A stretch of DNA of 64,000 nt from Rhabdophis nuchalis (taxonomy: Eukaryota; Chordata; Lepidosauria; Squamata; Natricidae): NCBI GenBank assembly GCA_039707465.1, contig CM077643.1:240658230-240722229 (forward strand), read 5' to 3'. Below the pieces are notes generated by a model. It was given only the letters and a program-made list of their open reading frames with translations, had not been told where the DNA came from and made no database searches. Positions 52,884-62,596 of the stretch are shown here, one piece after another; position 1 is the first letter of the stretch, and each line of letters starts with the position of its first letter. Position numbers and translations under genes: made by a program.

Positions 52884-54864
52884 GGACTTCCGGTTCCGGC
52901 TCCAGCGGCGACGGGCGAGCCTAGCGTTTGCTCGCCGCTTTGTTGCTTTTCCTGCACCCCTACGGGGGCGAGATGCCCCGTTTTTTCGGGGGTCTTCCGT
53001 AGGGCTGGCTTGCCTGGGCTAGCCCCCCCTCCCCGCTGCAGCGGGGTAGCGACCCTTGTCTTCGGCACAGGTGGAGGAGGACACGCTGCGGGGGGGTTTC
53101 CCTTCGCCAAAGGCAGACGGCACCGTTCGCTAACATGGAGAGAGCTGATCGGCTAGGTCGGAAGGCTTCCTGGGGCTTTGGCTACGACGGGGAGAGTGAG
53201 TGATTTAAAACTTTTTTTTTCTCTGCTGTCAGCCTGGCTGAAAGGACTTGGAGGGGGGTGTTTGCTTGTAAAAACCCCCCTCGGATTTAAAGCGGCACTT
53301 GAGAATGGCTCCTCACGGCGACGAAGCGGATATCTTCAATCCGGATTGTTTGCAACAAGGGAAAGTGATCTGCAGCATGTCTTGTAACAGAGTTTCTAGG
53401 TCTGGCTGAAACAATTTCTTTTACCACTCTCTCCTACGGGCTTTGAGCTTGGGCGGTGGAAGATGGCTTCTCTTTGTCCCTGAATGACTATTTTACTTAT
53501 GGAAAATTTCCAGCGTCTCTTTGTGATTTGGACTCCCTCTGGTTACTAAAGAAGAATTTTTTTTTTGGATTTGTGATTTCTTTTCTGGAGTGCTTTCGTT
53601 ATTATACTTATTGATTTGGAAAATTGTTTCTCTCTTGGTTCCTGAACTTTACAACCCTGAACTGAACTTTTGGCTCCTGACTTGCCTCAACAGCCCCACC
53701 CAAAAAATGCCATTTTAGTGGCACTGATTTTAACAGCTAATCATGGCACAAGAATCAGCACTGGCAAGCTTAGAACTAAGGATGGCCTCTCTTGAATCTG
53801 TTATACAATTCAGATTTCTGTTATACAAGAAATCAAGGCACAGAGGGCAGAAAATATCAACTTTAAAAAGGAATTATTGGACACACGGAAACAAGGGCTG
53901 GAGAACACACAGAAGAATGAAGAACTGGAAGGGGGGCTGGCGGGGGCTAAGGGAGAGATTAAAATGTTACTAATGAGGTTGTGGAAATAAATGGGCATGT
54001 GTCTAGGATTGATATGGAAAGGATGACATATTTTTTGAGATTTCAGAATGTTTCTGAGGAATCTGGTGAATGTCTCCCTGAACTCATGAGCACAATTATA
54101 GCAGACTATTTACATAAACCCAAGGATGAGATCAGGGGGGACATTGACCTAGCCTACAGAATAAACTCTGCATATGTCAGGATAAATGAAGTACCTAGAG
54201 AGATACATGTTAAATTTGTTAGAAGGTCAACCAGAGAGGAAATCCTGAAAGTGCAAAGAGGGGGCCCGTTAATTTGCCAGCAAAAGGAGGTTGCCATCTT
54301 GAAGCAGATTCCAAGAAAGATTAGAGAAACGAGAAGGAAATTTTCCTTCTTGTCCAAAACATTGTTTGACCACGGGATCTGGTTCAAGTGGGTGACGCCC
54401 GAAGGGATGCTGGTGTTCTGGGAAGGAGGAAGAGTGAGGATTAAAACAGTTGCTGAGGCGGAAGCCTTTCTTAAAAAACATTCCTCCGTCCTGGGGGAAG
54501 ATCCAGGGGGGGCAGAGGGGGCCACGGCCCCGCCCGCTGGGGGCCTGGAAGGAGAGATAGAAGACACAATAGCCAAGAGACTTAGATCTAAAAAATAACT
54601 TTGCTTTGATTTTTTGAGTAATATAGTATAACATGTGTATCTGGATTTTTGCAAATGACTGACAGCATAGAACTGAGAACCTAGAAACATGTACTTGTTT
54701 TCACTTTGTAGTGTTATGAACAATGTTTTGTTAATGATCTATTTTGAAGTCCCAGAAGGGCCGACGACTTTGACGTGAATGCTCTCAAAATTTCTTTGTA
54801 TCCCTTACCCCACCCTATTGAAAAATTGTAAAACCAATAAAACTTTTTCAATATAAAAAAAAAA
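52884..54864 (+). mobile_element. HAL1-like ORF1-only L1 element, full length
   Basis: The duplication AAGAAGACTGAC (52872-52883) recurs at 54863-54874, directly after the A-tail. The element starts GGACTTCCGGTTCCGG, with a GC-rich, CpG-containing 5' UTR of about 860 bp. It has one ORF1 (53743-54598), a 3' UTR with GACGTGAATGCTCTCAAAAT and AATAAAACTTTTTCAATAT, and poly-A. No ORF2 is present between ORF1 and the 3' UTR. Total 1.98 kb. Confidence 0.94.
53743..54598 (+). pseudogene. L1 ORF1p-like gene (HAL1-like), frameshifted
   Basis: The first frame (53743-53973) starts MAQESALASLELRMASLESV and covers the N-terminal/coiled-coil part. It ends at a stop. The second frame (53981-54598, 205 codons) carries the RRM (YFLRFQNVSEESGECL, DIDLAYRINSAYVRINEV, IHVKFVRRSTREEIL) and CTD (QQKEVAILKQIPRKIRETRR, GIWFKWVTPEGMLVFWEGG), and a Gly/Ala/Pro-rich tail ending KRLRSKK. 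A frame change near 53880-53980 separates them, so full-length protein is not expected. The basic tail is conserved with 30547-31046. Confidence 0.88.
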
Positions 54865-54874
54865 GAAGACTGAC

Positions 54875-55559
54875 AATATGTCTTTCTATTACAGACAAGT
54901 GTTGGTAATGCATTGTATAAAATGAAGTATTTTTGGTTTATGAAAAAAAAATAACCTATAAGCAAAATGTTTAATAGAAGATTTGTTTAACAAATCTCCT
55001 TTCATCTCGCATGGGAGAAATACAAGTGGCCATAACTGTTGGCACTCAGCAGAATATATTGTGCAAAGGGGCTACTTCATTATGACAAAGGGAAAGGTAT
55101 TTTATAGATATTGCTGCAGGAAGCTTCAATTTCTACAGCTTTTTTCCATAGATGCTTTAATTTATTTGTATTAGATTCAAATTTAGGTGTTCATAGGTGT
55201 TCATCACATTTATTTGTGATGAACACCTATGTCGAAGACAGATAAGTTGAGTGGGGAGGTTGGCATGATGAAATGGAACACCCTTTCCTGAATTTGGTAG
55301 GTCTTTGGGGTTGGACCAGAAACGTAGTCTTTGCCATCTGTTCTTAGTCACTCACTCTCTAAAGAGGGGATAAGGCACTGGAGGTGGGGTCATTTGAACC
55401 AACACCCTCAAAAACTGCTTTCTGCAGTTGTTGGGACCACTAGCCAGACCATTCTTAGTCAGTGGCATGGTCTATTAGGACTGTGCCAGAATTCCTTCTC
55501 TCCTTTAAGCAACCTGCCTACAGAGGGTGACAGAGCAAAGAGACACCAAACCCGGCAAC
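54875..55559. other. Mostly unassigned
   Basis: Only a short perfect hairpin (55192-55231) is recognised. Confidence 0.45.
55192..55231. repeat. Perfect 17-bp inverted repeat, 6-nt loop
   Basis: CATAGGTGTTCATCACA and TGTGATGAACACCTATG are exact inverted copies around TTTATT. Just upstream TAGGTGTTCATAGGTGTTCAT is a tandem duplication of the same word. It looks like a recent local template-switch event and not a terminator. Confidence 0.9.
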
Positions 55560-56241
55560 CAGGGGTGAGGGGTGGGATTCAGCTGGTTCAGACCGGTTCG
55601 GGCCAACCGGTAGCTCCTATCATCAGCTGAGAGTGAACCGGTTCGCTCCCACAGTCGGATGGGCCCACCCACTTGCCCCTGCGCTATACTCAGCTAGACA
55701 ATGTCAACTGGCGACACCCAAGGGGAGAGCCTTCTCCGTGGGAGCACCTGCCCTCTGGAACAAATTGCCCCCGGAATTAAGAACTATCCCTGACTTACGC
55801 ACCTTCCGCCACGGTCTCAAAACCTTTTTCTTCCAACAAGCCGGGCTGGCATAAAGCATGATTTAAAAATTTTAAATTTAAATTTTTAAATTTACATTTT
55901 TATTATTTTAATCAGGGTTAGTTTGGGGTTTTTTCCACGTTTCAGCCAATATTTTAATTATGTCTTTTAAAAGCTTTCTTTTAACTTTTATATATTTGTT
56001 TTTATTTTGGCTATACACTGCCCTGAGTCCTTCGGGAGTAGAGCAGTATAAAAACCCAATAAACTAAACTAAACTAAACTAAACTCACCTATATTCCCTT
56101 TACTGAAGCCCAGCTGATAGGCACGGCAGAGCGGATTGCCACACCTCATCTGTTTTACTCCCTGGGGCTGCAGTAGAAGGTAAGTTTTCACACACACACG
56201 CTCAGCAAACCGGTTGTTACACCAGTTGAATCCCACCACTG
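55560..56241. mobile_element. hAT MITE (GTGGGATTCA ends) hosting an L2 fragment
   Basis: The left end has GGGGTGGGATTCAGCTGG and the right end CAGTTGAATCCCACCACTG. Flanks CCGGCAAC and CCAACAAC agree at 6 of 8. The interior has AGACCGGTTCGGGCCAACCGG. The L2-like copy at 55676-56095 is inside. Confidence 0.78.
55676..56095 (+). mobile_element. L2-like LINE 3' end
   Basis: The C-terminal frame (RGRAFSVGAPALWNKLPPE to FFFQQAGLA) ends at 55854. The 3' UTR has ACACTGCCCTGAGTCCTTCG and a tail of AAACT pentamers. It is 5' truncated and nearly identical in plan to 46365-47005. Confidence 0.88.
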
Positions 56242-56379
56242 CCAACAACCAATGGCCATAAACTGGCTGGATAATACCACTCACTTCATCCATGTCTTCC
56301 TCTCACTGTCTCTTATTTGGGTCTTTGTACATACTGTAAAGACTTTGTAAAGGGGATTCCATCAAGGTCATTTTCATTT

Positions 56380-57060
56380 CATTTCATTTATTTCATTTAT
56401 TTCGATTTATATACCGCGCCTTCTCCATTGAGATGGACCCAGGGCGGTGCACAGGAAATTAAAACCAATGAATACTAGACAATACAATAAATATAGTTAA
56501 AAGAATTAAATTAGAAGCCTGTGCTAAAATTCCCAATAAAAACCCAACGTCCATTTATGAATTTGGCAAGAGCTATATAACAATAAGATCTAAACGTTAA
56601 GCTAGACCAGCTTGCTGGAAAAAATATGTCTTGAGTGAACGGCGAAAGAGGGGAAGGTCCGTGAAAGTGCGAAGTTCGGGGGGCAGGTCGTTCCAGAGGG
56701 CCGGCCCTGCCACAGAGAAGGCCCTACCCCTGGGTACCGCCAGCCGGCATTGACCGGCAGTTGGCAACCTTAGTAGGCCCTCTCTGTGGGAGCGTATCGG
56801 ACGGAGGGAGTTATGTGGCAGGAGACGGTCCCGCAAGTAGCTAGGCCCCGAGCAATGGAGCGATTTGAAGATGGTGACAAGCACCTTGAAGTGCACCCCG
56901 AAGGCTACCGGTAGCCAGTGCAGCTCACGCAGGAGAGGTGTTACGTGGGAGCAACGAGAAGCTCCCAGAATCCCCCGGGCGGCCGCATTCTGCACCAACT
57001 GGAGCCTCCGGATGCACCTCAAGGGGAGCCCCATATAGAGAGCACCCTTCTAAGTGGCAT
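56380..57060 (-). mobile_element. L2-like LINE, 145-codon ORF2 end
   Basis: Minus-strand frame 57034-56597 reads MGLPLRCIRRLQLVQNAAA, CSHVTPLLRELHWLPVAF, LRDRLLPHNSLRPIRS and GPALWNDLPPELRTF to FFQQAGLA. The 3' UTR contains the CCGCGCCTTCTCC complement and a TTTCATTTATTT tail at the left edge. It is truncated at the MGLPL block. Confidence 0.88.
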
Positions 57061-57261
57061 ACTCGGCAGGCAATGCCATCCTGCTGTGTGAGATGACACA
57101 CCCTGAGAGGTATCTGAAGAACAGAAGGCTTCTTGCCCAATCCAGAAGGGGGAGGCACCATTTTGGTGTACTAGAATTGAATTATTTCAGGATAGCCAAA
57201 TAACTTCCCCCTCTTCCAGCTAAGGTTAGTATTGCCCGCAGCCTTATAGTTTGTGTTGTTG
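57061..57261. other. No recognised feature
   Basis: Short unassigned spacer. Confidence 0.4.
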
Positions 57262-57345
57262 TTTTTTTACAGTAATTATAACCTGCACCAATTCCCAAAG
57301 GCGTCTCGGGCAGCATACACATCAACCTATACCTCCCCTCAAAAA
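57262..57345 (-). mobile_element. LINE 3' end scrap (L2/CR1 type)
   Basis: ACCAATTCCCAAAGGCGTCT and CGGGCAGCATACACATC resemble the complement of an L2-like 3' hairpin. It is short and uncertain. Confidence 0.4.
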
Positions 57346-58787
57346 TGTAATAATAAAAAAAGGAAATCAGAACAATGTCAACATTTAAAAAAAGGAATCA
57401 CAATAGCAAAGACCAAAAAGAGTTATTTCTGTTGAGAGGGAAATGATCTGAGATTCAAGGAAACATGTCAAAGAAAAACACGGGTGGAATTTGTGTGATC
57501 AGCTTGGTTTCCACTTACTTGGTGTGGAACAGCTCTTGAACCTCCTGACCAGCGTGGGCATAATCATTCATTGCTGGCATTTCCAAGAGCATTTCCAATT
57601 TCCTCCACACATCTGGAGGGATCCAAGTTAAAGAAGACTGCTTCTAGCACTTAAAGTGGATAGTAGGGCCCCTGTAAAAGAGAAGCCAAGCATTTTAAGG
57701 ACTATTTTATACCACGGTGCTTCGACATTTTCTTTCCTGCGCTTACTGCTGAATTTTTGGTACAAGAAGATGTTTGCCAACTTTCAGTACGGGAAAACTG
57801 GTTTACCAGCTGCTTCCTTCAATAATTCCATGGCACTTTTGGCTCCCCAGAGGATCTCAGCAGCCGGTAATAAAACATCAGCAGATGATGACAAAGAAGG
57901 GAAGATTTACCAGTTCATTCCCCAGTTTTGCCATTTGACTTAAACTTTAACTGTGGAATCATGCATGGTACTGGGAACAGATCAAGAGAAATGTAAGTTA
58001 GTGTCATACTGCCTTTTACTGTTTTGAAAATGTCGGTTTTCAAAAGATTAAGAAACCAAAAGGCCCGTTTACCAGTAGAACCGTACTTGCAGTTCTGATA
58101 CATTTTTTAAAGCAGGTATGTTAAGTCGATTTAAACAAAATCTGAACTTCTTACCAAAAACAAAAAAAGAAGAAGAAGAAGCAGGAGAAAATAAAACCCA
58201 AGTAATCTGCTGCCAAAATGAAGGTACTCAAATATCTTCTCCCATGGCCATGGCTATAAACAGAGGGGTCATTCCTGGTGCCCGTTTTGGGTTTGGGAAG
58301 CTGTGCTGCCATTTTTACTGTAACGATATTTCAGTCCAGATTCAAACGGAACAGCTCAATAGAAGCTGAAAGGATGAGAGTGATCCAGGGGGAGACACAC
58401 ACACAAGGCTCCAGAGGGAAGACTGAGCTACAGGGCTGGCGCTCGGCCTGATGGCTGCAGCCTGGAAGAATAAATCACCCGGCTCTGAGTTGCCTTTGGA
58501 GATGGATGGAGTAAAAGAAAGACAAGGCTGGAAATAATTGGACGTGTTCTAAGCATACAAATGTTGGGAAGTTTTGGGGAAACGTCCTCAGTTCTTCCAA
58601 GGGTTCTGTCCAAAAGCACGTCGTGGAAAGATCTTCTGACTCAGAAATGAGAGTGCCCACAACCTGTTGGTGTTTTCACCATTCACCACCATGAGGTGCA
58701 ATAATGTAAAAAATCAAGCCACGTTAAAAAGTTCCGGCATGCAGTGGTCCTGTTCTATATCCCAGCTAGTCAGCTGTCTTTTCTTTC
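57346..58787. other. No recognised feature
   Basis: Unassigned. A 95-codon plus-strand frame (57656-57943) has no known motif. Confidence 0.45.
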
Positions 58788-59012
58788 AGGATAAAGGTAA
58801 AGGTAAAGGTTCCCCCTTGCACATAAGTGCTGATCGTTCCCGACTCTAGGGGGCAGTGCTCATCTCCCTTTCAAAGCCGAAGAGCCAGCGCTGTCCGAAG
58901 ACGTCTCTGTGGTCATGTGGCTGGCATGACTAAATGTCAAAAGCGCACAGAAAGCTGTCACCTTCCCACCAAAGGTGGTTCCTATTTTAGTACTTGCATT
59001 TTTACATGCTGT
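58788..59012 (-). mobile_element. Sauria SINE, 3' two thirds
   Basis: It starts with three GGTAAA hexamers (complement of the ACCTTT-type tail), then GGTTCCCCCTTGCAC, GACTCTAGGGGGCAGTGC and ACCAAAGGTGGTTCC. The tRNA head is missing; another LINE end abuts it. Confidence 0.85.
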
Positions 59013-59280
59013 TGTACCTACCCTCTGGAACATCTTCCCCTGCAGTGTGAAGTTGGCCCCAACCCTGGGGCCATCATAGTGGAGGTGGTTGATCAACTAG
59101 CAACAGATCCCACCTCCCCACCACCCCCATCTATAATTAGACCATAGTGTTTGACTTGTTTTAACTTATTTATGTTTTTAGTAGATTTATATTTATCTTT
59201 TATGATTGTGAGCAACCCAGTGTTATATTGTGGTAAGATCAGAAGCCAATAAATTATATTTAAAACCAGAACATGCAGTT
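59013..59280 (+). mobile_element. LINE 3' end (L2/CR1 type)
   Basis: CCTCTGGAACATCTTCCCC resembles the LWN..P C-terminal block of L2-like ORF2. The 3' region TGATTGTGAGCAACCCAG ends in CCAATAAATTATATTTAAAA and an A-run after 59280. Confidence 0.55.
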
Positions 59281-59485
59281 TAAAAAAAAAAAAAAAATCA
59301 CATCATTATTAATAACCATTAATTCTTCTTTTCTCTCTCTCTCTCTCTATGTGTGTGTGTGTGTGTGTGTGTGTGAGGTTTTTGAGCTGATAAATAAATA
59401 AAACACAAGCATATACATATATGTATAGGTATGTAGATTTGGGTTTATTCGGGTCTTTTCCCGTGTAAAATTAAAGGTGTTTTTG

Positions 59486-59520
59486 CAACGTTTCGATGGG
59501 ATCACCCCCCTCATCATAAG
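59486..59520 (-). ncRNA. Hammerhead-like core in module B (left arm), mutated
   Basis: On the minus strand the core is CTTATGA (complement of 59514-59520; G5 is T), stem II has one mismatch, and GAAA is kept (complement of 59491-59494). Inactive by inspection. Confidence 0.5.
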
Positions 59521-59637
59521 GCCTGGGCCTTTGCTTTTTTGCGAATGAGCTGTATTTGAAATGGCAAATACAGAAAAACTTACAGAAAAACTGTCATTTC
59601 AAATACAGCTCATTCGCAAAAAAGCCAAGGCCGAAGC

Positions 59638-59690
59638 CTGATGATGATGGGGGTGATCCCATCGAAACGTTGCAAAAACACCTTTAATTT
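59638..59690 (+). ncRNA. Hammerhead-like core in module B (right arm)
   Basis: CTGATGA (59638-59644), T, stem II GATGGG/CCCATC (59646-59651 and 59658-59663) with a GGTGAT loop, GAAA (59664-59667), then CGTT-GCAAA-AAC as a short stem III. The U of the UH cleavage site is not preserved and I see no stem I. It is a conserved core, probably inactive as a monomer. Confidence 0.6.
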
Positions 59691-59923
59691 TACACGGGAA
59701 AAGACCCGTTAAAACCAAAATCTACACACACACACACACACACATATATATATGTAATTGTTTCACAACAACCTGTTATTATTAGGCCCCAATTAAAGGG
59801 AGGAGACATACTGTTTCCCTTACTGCCCATCGGCTCATCGCTAGAGACCATCCAAACAGCAAGCCAAGAATTACGTTGTATAATATTTTAGATATGTGTG
59901 TTAGTTTGATCAGCTCATAAAAC

Positions 59924-59959
<36 letters not shown>

Positions 59960-60008
59960 GTGTGTGTGTGTGTTTTCGTAGATTTCACAGTCACAGACAG
60001 AAGCCTGC

Positions 60009-60055
60009 CTGATGATGACAAGTGAGATCTTGTCGAAACGTTGCAATAACATTTC
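60009..60055 (+). ncRNA. Hammerhead-like core in module B'
   Basis: CTGATGA (60009-60015), T, stem II GACAAG/CTTGTC (60017-60022 and 60029-60034) with a TGAGAT loop, GAAA (60035-60038), then CGTT-GCAAT-AAC. Compared with 59638 the stem II pairs differ at several positions but all remain paired. Confidence 0.65.
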
Positions 60056-60364
60056 TATGCCTTATATATATATTTGTGTGTGTGTGTGTGTGTGTGAGGT
60101 TTTTGAGCTGATCAATAAATAATTGATCAGCTCAAAAACGTAATTCACATATAAAGAAAATTACACAACGGAACTCATAGCTTTCTGTCTAGATGGTCTC
60201 TGGTGATGAGCCGAAAGGCAGAAAAGGAGAGCAATATGTTTCCTCCCTTAATTGGGGCTTAACAGGGGGTTGTGACACAAGTATATATACTGTATATATA
60301 TATATATATATGCTGGCATTGCTTGCTTCGGGTATTTTCCCGTGTATAAGGCATGGAAATGTTA

Positions 60365-60402
60365 TTGCAACGTTTCAACAAGATCTCACTTGCCATCGTC
60401 AG
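60365..60402 (-). ncRNA. Hammerhead-like core in module B', minus copy
   Basis: On the minus strand: CTGACGA (complement of 60396-60402; the variable position 7 is C), then a G-U-compensated stem II GGCAAG/CTTGTT with a TGAGAT loop, then GAAA (complement of 60373-60376). The pairing is kept despite substitutions. Confidence 0.6.
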
Positions 60403-60540
60403 GCTTTGGTCTGTGACATATATATATATATGTAGGTTTTGGTTTAATATATATATATATATTGATCAGCTCATAAAACTAACACACACACACACACACA
60501 TTACATTTTTGAGCTGATCAATAAATAAATCAGGGAGTTA

Positions 60541-60990
60541 TCTGCGGGATCGGATCCTGCCTCATACATCCTCACGGCCGATACGCTCCCACAGAGAGGG
60601 ACTGCTCCGGGTGCCGTCCACTAGACTTTGTCAGCGGGCGACGCCCAGGGGAAGGGCCTTCTCTGTGGCGGGCCCAGCCCTCTGGAACGACCTTCCCCCC
60701 GATATTAGGACAACCACGGACCTCCGCTCCTTCCGCTTAAAATTAAAGACACACTTTTTTCGCCTGGCCGGCCTTGGGTAGTCTCTTTTTAGGTTAGGGG
60801 TTTTTAGGGGTAATTTTTAGTTTAGTATATGGGTTTTAGCGCAGGAATAATTTAATTTACTTTTAATTTTGTAGTTTGTATTCTGTACTTTGTTCTTTGT
60901 ATTTTTAATTGCCTGTGCCCCGCCTCGAGTCCCCTTGGGGAGAGAGAGCGGGTTATAAAATTAAATTATTATTATTATTATTATTATTAT
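60541..60990 (+). mobile_element. L2-like LINE 3' end inside the mosaic
   Basis: CTGCCTCATACATCCTCACG, GGGGAAGGGCCTTCTCTGTG, CCTCTGGAACGACCTTCCCC and a CCCGCCTCGAGTCCCC hairpin, ending in ATT triplets. It separates the AATAAATCAGGGAG part of linker D from the TAGTATAGATC end of the tRNA-hammerhead copy, so it landed in that element next to the predicted ribozyme cleavage site. Confidence 0.87.
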
Positions 60991-61034
60991 TAGTATAGAT
61001 CTATTTCGAGCTTTTTAGCTCTCATCAGCTAGCC
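60991..61034 (-). ncRNA. Hammerhead ribozyme, stem I interrupted
   Basis: The core is complete (CTGATGA, GAAA, TATA cleavage side) and stem II is four Watson-Crick pairs. The 3' strand of stem I is cut to three bases by the L2 insertion. Before that insertion it was probably the best-paired stem II of the three. Confidence 0.7.
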
Positions 61035-61112
61035 ATACCCTTACTGTGATTTGAACAGGGGCTATGTTGCATGCTAGGCAGGAGCCTTAGCCATTAGGCC
61101 AACCGGTTCTCT
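60991..61112 (-). mobile_element. tRNA-like element with hammerhead, copy 2, split by L2
   Basis: On the minus strand: AGAACCGGTTGGCCTAATGG (A-box-like TGGCCTAATGGCTAA), a weaker B-box TGTTCAAATCAC, GGCTAG, CTGATGA, perfect stem II GAGC/GCTC with a TAAAAA loop, GAAA, TAGATCTATA. Then only CTA of the stem I partner remains before the L2 tail. The missing GTCTCCCTGATTT part lies at 60527-60540, on the far side of the insertion. Confidence 0.82.
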
Positions 61113-61318
61113 TCCTGTTCAGCTGAGATAGGAGGATAAGTATATACTTGTTCCACAACACCCTGTTGGGCCCCAATTAAGGGGGGAAGCATACTGTTAC
61201 CTTTTCTGCCTTTCGGCTCATCACCAGAGACCATCTAGACAGAAAGCCATGAGTTCCATTGTGTAATGTTTTTTTTTTATATGTGTGTTAGGTTTTTGAG
61301 CTGATCAATTATTTGATT

Positions 61319-61445
61319 GAACCTGGTGGCATAATGGCTAAGGTTTCTGCCTAACATGTAATACAGCCCCGGTTCAAATCCCAGTAAGGGTATGGCTAGC
61401 TGATGAGAGCGAAAAAGCTCAAAATAGATCTATCCTAGTCTCCCT
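61319..61445 (+). mobile_element. tRNA-like element with hammerhead, copy 3
   Basis: It begins GAACCTGGTGGCATAATGG (A-box-like TGGCATAATGGCTAA), has B-box-like GGTTCAAATCC, and ends CCTAGTCTCCCT. It is framed by inverted copies of linker D (TTTTTGAGCTGATCAAT on the left, ATTGATCAGCTCAAAAA on the right). Confidence 0.82.
61394..61440 (+). ncRNA. Hammerhead ribozyme with a core mutation
   Basis: GGCTAG, CTGATGA (61400-61406), stem II GAGC-GAAAAA-GCTC, then AAAA where GAAA is required, TAGATCTATC, and CTAGTC. Stems I, II and III all pair (stem I has one G-U). The invariant G12, the general base, is A, so cleavage should be lost. Confidence 0.72.
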
Positions 61446-61508
61446 GATTTATTTATTGATCAGCTCAAAAACCTAACACACACACACACACACACATATA
61501 CTTGTGTC

Positions 61509-61551
<43 letters not shown>

Positions 61552-61770
61552 CTAAATATAGTTCTATATATATATAGTTCTGAATGGAGATTAATAGAGG
61601 ATCAGAAATTCTTATCATGGTCTACCTATGCAGCAACAGAATATTTGCGGGGAATTATACCATTTTTCTCCCATTTGGGCCTAAAGCAGTTTTCTTTCTA
61701 TTTCTAGCACTAAGCCCTCTGTCATGCCACATTTCCTATATTTGAGAAAGTATGTGAATGAAATCAGGAA

Positions 61771-61995
61771 CAGTGGTGGGATTCAAAAACTTTTACTACC
61801 CTTTCTGTGGCCATGGCTTGGTGGGCATGGCACGGGAAGGATACTGTAAAACCCCCATTCCCTCTTGATCAGCTGGGACTTGGGAGGCAGAGAGTAGATG
61901 AGGGTGGGGCCAGTCAGAGGTGATATTTACCAGTTCTCTGAACTACTCAAAAGTTCTGCTACCAACTGCTCAGAACCTGCTGAATACCACCTCTA
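61771..61995. mobile_element. hAT MITE (CAGTGGTGGGATTCA ends)
   Basis: The left end is CAGTGGTGGGATTCAAAAAC and the right end is TGAATACCACCTCTA. Flanks ATCAGGAA and GTTGGGAA agree at 5 of 8. The interior GGCCATGGCTTGGTGGGCATG is typical of this family. Confidence 0.75.
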
Positions 61996-62189
61996 GTTGG
62001 GAACCTTCTCTAGGTGTGTTGTAGAATTCAGAAATCCCAACATAGAGACTCTCTAGCAAAACCTAAGCCTGAATACCTGCATAAGGAATATAGATACAAC
62101 TGCTGAGTTGCACTACTTCTTTCATATAATCAGACGGCTGAGCAATAGCAAAATGAAAAGTGGGTTAATTCGTTACTAAGGTCTCACCT

Positions 62190-62588
<399 letters not shown>

Positions 62589-62596
62589 TCTCACCT

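Larger units (their letters stand above)
59437..59722. repeat. Long inverted repeat (module B pair)
   Basis: Arms of about 129 bp (59437-59565 and 59594-59722) with a 28-bp centre. GTAAAATTAAAGGTGTTTTT, GCAACGTTTCGATGGGATC and TTTGCGAATGAGCTGTATTT are each found inverted on the other side. A CGGGAAAAGACCCG hairpin follows the core in the right arm. Confidence 0.88.
59334..61560. repeat. Mosaic of inverted modules joined by CA/TA microsatellites
   Basis: Four module types recur in both orientations. Module B (GCAACGTTTCGA type): 59437-59565 minus, 59594-59722 plus, 59970-60070 plus, 60310-60420 minus. Module A (CCCCAATTAA...GAGACCAT type): 59755-59890 plus, 60145-60285 minus, 61145-61275 plus. 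Module C (tRNA-hammerhead): 60991-61112 minus, 61319-61445 plus. Linker D (TTTTTGAGCTGATCAATAAA): 59374, 60106-60140 as a perfect hairpin, 60513, 61292, 61455. CA, GT or TA runs separate them. An L2-like copy lies inside at about 60541-60990. I found no reverse transcriptase. The layout suggests complex tandem or inverted LTR-like units of a retroelement, possibly Penelope-like; that is an inference. Confidence 0.7.

Noticed and set aside
57656..57943. 95-codon open frame as a gene
   Set aside because: No domain, no conserved motif and no splice or promoter context that I can support.
59755..59890. Hammerhead ribozyme in module A
   Set aside because: C3 is not C and an extra base precedes GAAA in the copies seen; listed only as a weak resemblance.
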